Source of the DNA: an uncultured bacterium
GTDB lineage: Bacteria > Actinomycetota > Coriobacteriia > Coriobacteriales > Coriobacteriaceae
Length of the DNA stretch: 64,000 nucleotides
Reading direction: 5' to 3'
NCBI GenBank assembly: GCA_905214105.1
Contig: CAJMKK010000001.1
Location: 124,001 to 188,000 of the forward strand
The position numbers were made by a program, and so were the translations under genes. The notes below the pieces were generated by a model. That model was not told the DNA's origin. It was given only the letters and a program-made list of their open reading frames with translations, and did not search any database. Below, in pieces: positions 31,904 to 39,020 of this stretch; within the stretch, counting starts at the first letter, position 1; the number at the start of each line of letters is the position of its first letter.

Positions 31904-34130
31904 ACTCGCTTGGGGCAACGTCCGCCGCGCCGGCCGCGATTACCTTGTCTACTTGCTGACGCTCACCCTGGGTGTCACGGTCTTCTATGCCTTCAATACC
32001 GTCTCGATGCAGGTCGACATTGCCGGCATCAAGGAGGAGGGACTGTCCGAGCTCATGGGCAGCATGCTCGGCTACCTGACGTACTTTTTGGCCGGCGTCA
32101 TGGCCTTTTTGATGGTGTATGCCAACAACTTCATCATGAAGCGCCGCAAAAAGGAGTTCGGCCTGTACCAGGTGCTCGGCATGCGCCGCGGGCGCGTCGC
32201 CACGATCATGGCGCTCGAGACCGTATTTGTTTCGGTCGGCGCTTTTGTCGCCGGCATTGTGCTGGGCGTGGGGCTCTCCCAGCTCATGACATTCTTTACG
32301 GCCTCGCTCTTTAAGACGCAGATCGCTAATTTCCACTTCTTTTTCTCGGTGCATGCGTTCAACCTGACCCTTGCCTGCATGCTCGTGATGTTTGTGCTCA
32401 CGCTGCTGCTGAACCTTCGCGCCGTGCGCCGCACCAGGCTCATCGAGCTTATGGGTGCCGAGCGTCGCAACGAGAGCATCAAGACGCGCAACCCCTGGAT
32501 CGCGATTGCCATCTTTGTCGTGGGCGTGGTGCTGGTGGGTGTGGCCTATTACCGTCTGCTGCGCGACGGGTTCCCGCTCACCGCGACGGAGGGTAAGCTG
32601 CAGGAGGCCATGAACCAGTTCGGTATCACCACGGCCATGGTTACGGTGGGTACCTTTGCCCTATTTTGGGGACTTTCGGGCATGCTCATCAAGCTGCTGC
32701 AGAGCCTGCGCAGCGTGTATTGGCGCGGCCTCAACATGTTTACCGTGCGCCAGCTTGCGGCCAAGGTCAACACGGTGTGCTTTTCGATGGGCGTTATCGC
32801 GATGATCCTGTTTCTGGCCATTACCTCGGTGACCTGCGGCATGTCGATCGCCAACGTGATGAACGAGAACCTGGAGCGCTATACGCCGGCGGATATGTCG
32901 CAGACGTATATCTATTACGCGTCCGATAGGCTCGACTACTACAAGAAGTATGTCAATCCTTCCGAGGCCGATCGCATGGTGCTGGCAGACGCAACGGTCG
33001 ATTTGTACTCTGCATGGCACGGTGACCGTATCGATCCCGATAACGTTGCGGAAAGTATCAAGGGCAAGTCGGCAGATAATGGCAACGAGGCCGGAAAGAA
33101 GGTCAATATCGCCGATGTTGCCGGCGAGCATGTGCAGATTGATTCGTATCTGAGCTATACGCTTGGCGGCTCGGATCCTTCGGTGACGGCGGGCGAGATG
33201 TGCAAGGCCATGGGCGAAAAGCTCCCCAAGGCGCTCGAGGGTAGCAATGCCGATGATATGGGCCTGTTTGTGACGCCGGCGAGCCAGTACAACAAACTGC
33301 GCCAGATGATGGGCGAGGAGCCGGTGAACATTGGCCGCGACCAGTACTTGCTTACGTGCGATATGGGCGGCGAGTTGGGCGACCTGTACACCAAGTACAT
33401 GGCTGGGGGCCATACCCTCACCTTGGGCGGACATGAGCTCAAGCCCGCAGCCGATAAGTCGGACGAGGACACGGCTGCCATCGCCAACTCGGCACTCGGC
33501 AGCAATCCCGGTACCGTGGTCGTAGCCGACGAGCTGCTGTCCCAGCTTAACCTGCAGCCGTATTCCAGTAATCTGCTCGTTAACTACAAGCAGGGGATGG
33601 ATGTGACCAAGGCAGACGAGAGCATTAAATACACCATGCTCGACAATCTGCTCGTTGACGGCAAGGAGCCGGGGTCGTGGGGAATCTTCATGACACGCTC
33701 CGAGATCTATACGCAGGCGGCGCAGATGAACGGCATGATTAGCTATCTAGCCATCTATATTGGCTTTGTACTGGTCGTTGCATGTGCGGCAATTCTGTCG
33801 ATCCAGCAGCTCTCCAATGTGGCCGACGGAAGCCGCAGCTATCGCGTGCTGGCGCAGATCGGCTGTGACGACCGCCAGATTCGCCATTCGGTGATGGCGC
33901 AGCAAGCGGTGTTCTTCCTGTTCCCGCTGACAGTGGGTCTGGCGCACTCCTTTGTGGCGCTCAAGGTGATCATCGAGCTGGTGAGCACGTTTGGCAACAT
34001 GAGCATCGGCGGCACGGTGGGCCTCACATGTGCGATTTTCCTGGCAGCCTATGGCGGCTATTTCCTGGTGACCTACCTCATGAGCACCGGCATGGTGCGA
34101 GCCGCCATCGCCACCCGCTACAGCGAGTAG
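31893..34130 (+). CDS. FtsX-family ABC permease (BceB type)
   Basis: A 745-residue permease with about ten membrane segments: one near the N-terminus (about 15-40), a group of FtsX helices (50-210), a pair near 225-265 and 285-305, a large extracellular domain about 310-620 and three C-terminal helices. This single-protein 10-TM layout with a big outside domain before the last helices is typical of BceB-type peptide-antibiotic resistance permeases. ATG 31893 follows GGTGAGGG and overlaps the end of the ATPase gene; GTG 31881 is the alternative. It ends in a strong terminator. Confidence 0.88.
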   Translation: MLCKLAWGNVRRAGRDYLVYLLTLTLGVTVFYAFNTVSMQVDIAGIKEEGLSELMGSMLGYLTYFLAGVMAFLMVYANNFIMKRRKKEFGLYQVLGMRRGRVATIMALETVFVSVGAFVAGIVLGVGLSQLMTFFTASLFKTQIANFHFFFSVHAFNLTLACMLVMFVLTLLLNLRAVRRTRLIELMGAERRNESIKTRNPWIAIAIFVVGVVLVGVAYYRLLRDGFPLTATEGKLQEAMNQFGITTAMVTVGTFALFWGLSGMLIKLLQSLRSVYWRGLNMFTVRQLAAKVNTVCFSMGVIAMILFLAITSVTCGMSIANVMNENLERYTPADMSQTYIYYASDRLDYYKKYVNPSEADRMVLADATVDLYSAWHGDRIDPDNVAESIKGKSADNGNEAGKKVNIADVAGEHVQIDSYLSYTLGGSDPSVTAGEMCKAMGEKLPKALEGSNADDMGLFVTPASQYNKLRQMMGEEPVNIGRDQYLLTCDMGGELGDLYTKYMAGGHTLTLGGHELKPAADKSDEDTAAIANSALGSNPGTVVVADELLSQLNLQPYSSNLLVNYKQGMDVTKADESIKYTMLDNLLVDGKEPGSWGIFMTRSEIYTQAAQMNGMISYLAIYIGFVLVVACAAILSIQQLSNVADGSRSYRVLAQIGCDDRQIRHSVMAQQAVFFLFPLTVGLAHSFVALKVIIELVSTFGNMSIGGTVGLTCAIFLAAYGGYFLVTYLMSTGMVRAAIATRYSE

Positions 34131-34165
34131 CAAGCGGGCAAAACCGTCGCAAAACCAACGCAAAC

Positions 34166-34209
34166 AACCGCCGCGGAGGGAGTCGGCCCCCTTCCGCGGC
34201 GGTTTTTTG
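34166..34209 (+). terminator. Terminator of the BceAB-type operon
   Basis: AACCGCCGCGGA and TCCGCGGCGGTT form the stem, followed by TTTTTTG. Confidence 0.92.
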
Positions 34210-34231
34210 TCTATCGGATGCCTCTCAGATG

Positions 34232-34352
34232 CAAGTGAGTAGACTTTTTTGGATCTGTCGAGCACACCACGACAAGTGCTCAATAAAACCGCAGGTCAGC
34301 GCTGTGGCGATTCGGGGTGTGCTCGGCCTCCTGCAAAAAGTCTACTCACTTG
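34232..34352. repeat. Long inverted repeat, family A, copy 3
   Basis: Perfect 18-bp arms CAAGTGAGTAGACTTTTT and inverse enclose about 85 nt with TGTCGAGCACA, ATAAAACCGCAGGT and GTGTGCTCGG, the same interior order as copies 1 and 2 but with unrelated arms. Confidence 0.78.
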
Positions 34353-34368
34353 GTTTTGGCTGCTAGAA

Positions 34369-34404
34369 GACCGCCGTGAGGGAAGGCAACTTCCTCGCGG
34401 CGGT
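34369..34404 (-). terminator. Hairpin, possible terminator for the GNAT gene
   Basis: ACCGCCGTGAGGGAAG pairs with CTTCCTCGCGGCGGT around GCAA. The minus-strand side continues CTTCT, a weak T-tract, 118 nt past the GNAT stop. Confidence 0.45.
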
Positions 34405-34410
34405 TGGCGT

Positions 34411-34460
34411 TCGCCCAGATAAAACCTGCCAAAATAAACCTGTCTCTTTTTGGCATGTCC
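34411..34460 (-). repeat. Repeat F, copy 1
   Basis: On the minus strand TGCCAAAAAGAGACAGGTTT then ATTTTGGCAGGTTTTATCTG. This is the same unit as at 36683 and 63945, here 62 nt downstream of the GNAT stop in sense orientation. Confidence 0.78.
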
Positions 34461-34521
34461 CTTTTGGCGTGGCTGATTGCTTTGGGCTGTCTTGGAGAAA
34501 GCCCGTGAGGCGGCACACAGG

Positions 34522-35172
34522 CTAATCCTGCGTGTCGCCTCCGTACATGTAGACGATAAAGCCGTCGCCGGTGTCTTGGCTGTGATCCTCCAGGATGCGT
34601 TTCATGTTGAGGTGCTCGTAGAACTGCCAGTCAGAGTTGCAGTCGCTCATCAGGAAGAACTTGGTGCACCCGGCTTTGGCGAGTTCGGCGCGCGCAAGGT
34701 CGATGAGCTCGCGGCCGAGTCCCTTGCCCTGCCACTCGGGCACAATGATGATCAGGTTGAGCTGGCCCTGGGCATACTCGTTGCCCGTGGCGGCAAAGCG
34801 ATCGGCCGTGGCCTTTTCGCGACTGTCGCCAAAGAGCGAGCCCTCGAGTTTGGCATCGGCGGTCTTTGCCATCTCGGTTGCCTGGGCGAACATCTCGTCG
34901 TAGCAGGGTACCCACGTGGGGTTGGTACGCGGCTTGCCGTCCTCGAAGATGCCGATGCAGCAGGCGGCGATAATGCGGCCCTCTGCCTCGGCAACGAGCG
35001 CGATAGGGGAGCGCTGCAGCTGCATGGCAATGTTGAAGCGCGCGCAGAAATCGGCAGCTTCGACGTCGCCGCGGTTGCGTAGCGTGTTGCACCACAGCCG
35101 GTTGTAGATGGCGGCGATACCATCCAGGTCGTCGAGCGTGGCGGCGCGCAGGGTTACGTTGTCAAGGCTCAT
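34522..35172 (-). CDS. GNAT-family N-acetyltransferase
   Basis: A 216-residue GCN5-related acetyltransferase. The acetyl-CoA pyrophosphate loop lies in VPEWQGKGLGRELIDLARAE (Q/RxxGxG/A type) about residues 137-156, preceded by the beta-strand LNLIIIV, with an AGCTKFFLMSD strand and the C-terminal FYEHLNMKRI following. The first 110 residues are longer than in minimal GNATs. ATG 35172 with AAGGAG upstream is preferred over a TTG at 35187. It is monocistronic. The acceptor substrate is not predictable. Confidence 0.87.
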   Translation of the reverse strand: MSLDNVTLRAATLDDLDGIAAIYNRLWCNTLRNRGDVEAADFCARFNIAMQLQRSPIALVAEAEGRIIAACCIGIFEDGKPRTNPTWVPCYDEMFAQATEMAKTADAKLEGSLFGDSREKATADRFAATGNEYAQGQLNLIIIVPEWQGKGLGRELIDLARAELAKAGCTKFFLMSDCNSDWQFYEHLNMKRILEDHSQDTGDGFIVYMYGGDTQD

Positions 35173-35280
35173 GGAGGCTCCTTCCAAGTTGGGTCAGGCT
35201 ATCTATGAGTGTGGCATGGCCGCAGGGGCGCCGCATCAACCATTCGGTAGACGACCCCCGATTCCACGGGGGCGGAGAGA

Positions 35281-35361
35281 TAGTCATTGGGGACGTTCTT
35301 AAACGACTAGGCAAACAAGAACGTCCCCAACGACTACTCATTTAAGTACGTCCCCAATGAG
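35281..35361. repeat. Inverted repeat, family E, copy 2
   Basis: AGTCATTGGGGACGTTCTT and AAGAACGTCCCCAACGACT are inverted, followed by a third partial arm AGTACGTCCCCAATGAGTG, so the left arm can pair with either. It lies beside repeat C3, as E1 lies beside C2. Confidence 0.78.
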
Positions 35362-35402
35362 TGCCCCCAATGAGTGTGCAGCCAAGGTGATGCCGTTGTT
35401 TT

Positions 35403-35554
35403 GGCAACGACAGCGAAAACCCGCCAGAGCGAGCAAGGTGCCTTGAAACAAGGCGGCATTGACCTTTTGGTCATGCCGCCGAAGTTGAAAGGCAGATTGC
35501 CGCTCTGGCGGGTTTGCAGCGTCGAGCCGTTACGCGGTTTGGCAAACCGCGTAA
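35403..35554 (-). repeat. Structured stop-codon-proximal repeat, family C, copy 3
   Basis: On the minus strand it begins at the base after the DAHP-synthase TAG. The first hairpin is TTACGCGGTTT/AAACCGCGTAA. The linker GGCTCGACGCTGC follows. Long arm AAACCCGCCAGAGC pairs with GCTCTGGCGGGTTT. Inside are GGCAATCTGCC, TTCAACTTC, GGCGGCAT/ATGCCGCC around GACCAAAAGGTC, and GGCACCTTG. It ends TCGCTGTCGTTGCC. Confidence 0.87.
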
Positions 35555-36586
35555 CTAAATACGCTCTGCGATCTCGTGGATGAGGTAGTCGGTCTTTTCC
35601 CAGCCCAGGCACGGGTCGGTGATCGACTTGCCAAAGACACCGCCGTCGACCGGCTGGTTGCCATCCTCCAGGTAGGACTCGATCATAAAGCCCTTGACCA
35701 GCTTGGAGATGGACTCGTTGCGGCGGCAGCTGTCGAGCACCTCCTTGCAAATGCGATACTGCTCCAGCGGACGCTTGCCCGAGTTGTCGTGGTTGCAGTC
35801 GATGACCGCTGCCGGATTGGCATAGCCGGCATGCTCGGTATAGCGTTCGGCCAGGCGCTCCAGGTGCTCGTAGTGGTAGTTGGGGTAGGTGCGACCGTCG
35901 AGACCGATGTAGCCACGCATAACGGCGTGCGCGAGCGGATTGCCGTCGCACTCGACCTCCCAGTTGCGGAAGATGAAGCTCTGGTGCGCCTGCGCGGCGT
36001 AAATGGAGTTGAGCATAACGGTGGTAGAGCCGGCAGTGGGATTCTTCATGCCGACGGGTACCGAAATGCCGCTCGACACCAGGCGATGCTCCTGGTTCTC
36101 GACCGAGCGTGCGCCCACGGCAACATAGCTCAGCAGGTCGACGAGGTATTGGTAGTTGGACGGGTAGAGCATCTCATCGGCGGTAAAGAAGCCGGTCTCC
36201 TCGATGACGCGCAGGTGCATGTGGCGGATGGCCTTGACGCCCTCGAGCAGGTCGTCGGGAGCCTCGGGGTTGGGGTTGTGCAGAAGACCCTTGTAGCCGG
36301 TGCCCTTGGTGCGCGGCTTATTGGTGTAGACGCGCGGAATGATGATGAGCTTGTCCTTGACCTCTTCGGCGACCTTGGCCAGTCGGTTCATGTACTCAAG
36401 CACCGAATCCTCGCGGTCGGCAGAGCACGGGCCGATGATGAGTACCTTGCGCGCGTCCTCGCCGGTAAAGACTTTGGCGACCTCGGCGTCAAATGCCTGC
36501 TTTTTGGCAGTAAGCTCGGCGGAAAGCGGCATCTCCTCGCGGATCTCCATGGGGATCGGCAGCCTGCGTTTGAATTCCATGGCCAT
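35555..36586 (-). CDS. 3-Deoxy-7-phosphoheptulonate synthase (DAHP synthase, class I alpha)
   Basis: A 343-residue enzyme of the AroF/AroG/AroH type condensing phosphoenolpyruvate and erythrose-4-phosphate, the first step of aromatic amino acid synthesis. The family motifs are IIGPCSADRED near residue 50, PRVYTNKPRTKGTGYKGL near 85-102, VGMKNPTAGST about 178, and IDCNHDNSGKRP with a metal ligand His about 262. The short N-terminal extension (about 35 residues) resembles the feedback-sensitive E. coli enzymes. GAGGAGG precedes ATG 36586. No other shikimate gene is adjacent. Repeat C3 abuts its stop codon. Confidence 0.93.
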   Translation of the reverse strand: MAMEFKRRLPIPMEIREEMPLSAELTAKKQAFDAEVAKVFTGEDARKVLIIGPCSADREDSVLEYMNRLAKVAEEVKDKLIIIPRVYTNKPRTKGTGYKGLLHNPNPEAPDDLLEGVKAIRHMHLRVIEETGFFTADEMLYPSNYQYLVDLLSYVAVGARSVENQEHRLVSSGISVPVGMKNPTAGSTTVMLNSIYAAQAHQSFIFRNWEVECDGNPLAHAVMRGYIGLDGRTYPNYHYEHLERLAERYTEHAGYANPAAVIDCNHDNSGKRPLEQYRICKEVLDSCRRNESISKLVKGFMIESYLEDGNQPVDGGVFGKSITDPCLGWEKTDYLIHEIAERI

Positions 36587-36682
36587 AGGGGCCTCCTCAA
36601 TCAATTGATGGCAATGAGAACATTGTCGAATGCTCGGCATTATCCGCTGTCGCACGCTAAAGTGCAAGTCCTTGTCACCCCG

Positions 36683-36721
36683 AAACCTGCCAAAAAGGGA
36701 CAGGTTTATTTTGGCAGGTTT
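36683..36721. repeat. Repeat F, copy 2
   Basis: AAACCTGCCAAAA and TTTTGGCAGGTTT are the outer arms. The loop GGGACAGGTTTA contains a second CAGGTTT, so the left AAACCTG can pair with either of two partners. It is followed by ATCTGGGCAAACG as in the other copies. Confidence 0.82.
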
Positions 36722-36805
36722 TATCTGGGCAAACGTCGGCGGATGCCGGGAGGGAGCTGCGCCACGCGGAACCCTAAGGCTGTTGCCGGTTCCCCAGGAA
36801 ACACT

Positions 36806-37039
36806 CCGTGGGCAAAAAATGCCAAATATGAGTACTGTTGCTCACCTAGTAACATATCCGTCTAGCGAGATAATAGACAAAGTGATAAATATGTTCATTA
36901 ACGTTGGCAGACAGAAGCCTGCTAACGGGCGTTTTGATTAATTCAAAGGCGTATAGGGGCCGCAAAGAGGTCGTTTGAGGTGGTTTTGGCTGTTACTAAA
37001 AAGGTGACAGTACTCATATTTGCCCTTTTTTGCCCACGG
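36806..37039. repeat. Long inverted repeat with 33-34 bp arms and AT-rich interior
   Basis: The left arm 36806-36839 (CCGTGGGCAAAAAATGCCAA, then ATATGAGTACTGTT) recurs inverted at 37007-37039 with two differences. The 167-nt interior is AT-richer than the genome around it and holds no recognisable gene. This fills the 577-nt gap between the DAHP synthase start and the ABC exporter terminator. Confidence 0.75.
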
Positions 37040-37096
37040 GGTCTGGAAAGCGCCGTCAATGAGGTCTCGGGGAAGGCGTTTCGAGGCTCGAAGGAC

Positions 37097-37132
37097 ACAA
37101 AACGGGGGCGCAGGTTGTCCTGCGCCCCCGTT
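37097..37132 (-). terminator. Terminator of the MarR/ABC exporter operon
   Basis: AACGGGGGCGCAGG-TTGT-CCTGCGCCCCCGTT. The minus strand continues TTGTGTCC, 32 nt after the exporter stop. Confidence 0.85.
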
Positions 37133-37163
37133 CTCGGGCGTCATCATTTCTCTGCGGCCGTAT

Positions 37164-39020
37164 CTACGCCGCCTCGTCGAACTGCGAGTTGTACAGGTCG
37201 GCGTAGAAGCCGCCCTGGGCGAGCAGCTCGTCGTGCGTGCCCTTCTCGACGATGTCGCCGTCACGAATTACCAAGATCACGTCGGCGTTGCGGATCGTGG
37301 ACAGGCGGTGCGCGATGACAAAGCTGGTACGGCCCTGCATCAGCGCATCCATGGCACGCTGAATAAGCTCCTCGGTGCGAGTGTCAACGTTGGAGGTCGC
37401 CTCGTCCAAAATCAGCGCCGGACGGTCGGCCAGAATGGCGCGGGCGATGGTCACGAGCTGGCGCTGACCCTGCGAGAGGTTGGTGCCCTCTTCGTTGATC
37501 ATAAAGTCGTAACCGCCGGCGAGCGTATGGATAAAGTGGTCGCAGCGTGCGGCGCGTGCAGCGGCTTCGACCTCGGCATCGCTCGCGTCGGGGCGTCCGT
37601 AGCGGATGTTCTCGCGGATCGTGCCGTTAAACAGCCAGGTATCCTGCAGTACCATAGCAAACTCGCCGCGCAGCGCCGCGCGATCCCAATCGCGCACGTC
37701 GATGCCCTCGACGCGCAGCGAACCGCCGTCCACATCGTAGAAGCGCTGCAGCAGCTTGATGAGCGTGGTCTTGCCGGCGCCGGTGGGGCCGACGATGGCG
37801 ATGGTCTGGCCGGGCTGCGCCTCGCAGCTAAAGTCGTGGATGATGGTCTTGTCGGGCGTGTAGCCAAACTTGACATGGTCAAACTCCACGTGGCCGGGGC
37901 GCTTCTCGGGAATCTGCGCGTCGGCTTTCTGCTCCTCCTCGGGCGCGGCTAGGAACTCAAAGACGCGCTCGGTGGCAGCGGCCATCGACTGCATCGTGTT
38001 GCTCACGTTGCCCAGCTGCTGCACCGGCTGCGTAAAGTTGCGCACGTACTGGATAAAGCTCTGGATGTCGCCGGGCGTGGCATTGCCGGTCAGCGCAAGT
38101 TGCGCGCCCACCACGACGACGCCCACGTAGCCCATGTTACCCACCAGGCTCATAAGCGGCATCATCAGGCCCGATAGGAACTGCGAGCGCCAGCCACTAA
38201 TAAAGAGCCGGTCGTTTTGACGGTCGAACTCCTCGATCGAGGCCTCGGCGCGGTCGAACACCTGAATGACGTTCTGGCCGGCAAAGTCCTCCTCGATAAT
38301 GCCGTTGACCGCGCCCAGAACCTGCTGTTGCTCGCGGAAGTACGGCTGCGAGAAGTGAATCATCACGGCCAGGATAATCGCGGCTGCCGGCAGCGTGAGC
38401 ACGGTGACGCCGGTGAGCGGCAGGCTGATCGACAGCATCATGACGAGCACGCCGATAATCTGCGTTATCGACGTGATGAGCTGCGTCACGCTCTGGTTGA
38501 GCGACTGACCCAGCGTGTCGACGTCGTTGGTGATGCGGCTGAGTACGTCGCCCTTGCTGTGGCCGTTAAAGTAACTCATCGGCACGACGGCGATTTTGGC
38601 GGCAATCTCCTTGCGCATGCGATAGCAGATCTTTTGCGTGACGCCGGTCATGAGCCAGCCCTGGATGAGGCTGCAAACAGAGCTTGCCAGATACAGGCAG
38701 AGCAAAAAGCCGAGCGTCTTGGCGATCCAGGCAAAGTCGACGTCGCCGGTGCCGTTGACCTTGGCAACCAGGCCTTCGAACAGTTTGGTGGTAACCTGGC
38801 CGAGCACCTTGGGTCCCACAATGTTAAAGATGACCGAGCACACGGCAAAGGCGACGGCGGCAAGCACGGCAATCTTGTGCTGGCCGATATAGCCGAGCAG
38901 CTGCCTCATGGTGCCCTTAAAGTCCTTGGCCTTTTCGCCGCGACGCATGCCGCCCATGCGGCCCATGGGACCACGCTGGCGGGTGGGCTTGGGAATCTGA
39001 GTCTTGGTCTCGTCTGCCAT
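37164..39020 (-). CDS. Heterodimeric ABC multidrug exporter subunit, canonical ATPase half
   Basis: A 618-residue exporter half-transporter with six membrane helices (about residues 45-335) and an ATPase domain (about 370-610) with Walker A GPTGAGKTT, Walker B LILDEATSNVD with the catalytic Glu, and switch VIAHRLST. The signature is the non-canonical LSQGQRQ. Paired with the upstream subunit, which has the opposite asymmetry, this gives one competent and one degenerate nucleotide site, as in BmrCD/TM287-288-type pumps. Its ATG overlaps the upstream stop (TAATG). The basic N-terminus is rich in Gly/Met/Arg. Confidence 0.9.
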   Translation of the reverse strand: MADETKTQIPKPTRQRGPMGRMGGMRRGEKAKDFKGTMRQLLGYIGQHKIAVLAAVAFAVCSVIFNIVGPKVLGQVTTKLFEGLVAKVNGTGDVDFAWIAKTLGFLLCLYLASSVCSLIQGWLMTGVTQKICYRMRKEIAAKIAVVPMSYFNGHSKGDVLSRITNDVDTLGQSLNQSVTQLITSITQIIGVLVMMLSISLPLTGVTVLTLPAAAIILAVMIHFSQPYFREQQQVLGAVNGIIEEDFAGQNVIQVFDRAEASIEEFDRQNDRLFISGWRSQFLSGLMMPLMSLVGNMGYVGVVVVGAQLALTGNATPGDIQSFIQYVRNFTQPVQQLGNVSNTMQSMAAATERVFEFLAAPEEEQKADAQIPEKRPGHVEFDHVKFGYTPDKTIIHDFSCEAQPGQTIAIVGPTGAGKTTLIKLLQRFYDVDGGSLRVEGIDVRDWDRAALRGEFAMVLQDTWLFNGTIRENIRYGRPDASDAEVEAAARAARCDHFIHTLAGGYDFMINEEGTNLSQGQRQLVTIARAILADRPALILDEATSNVDTRTEELIQRAMDALMQGRTSFVIAHRLSTIRNADVILVIRDGDIVEKGTHDELLAQGGFYADLYNSQFDEAA

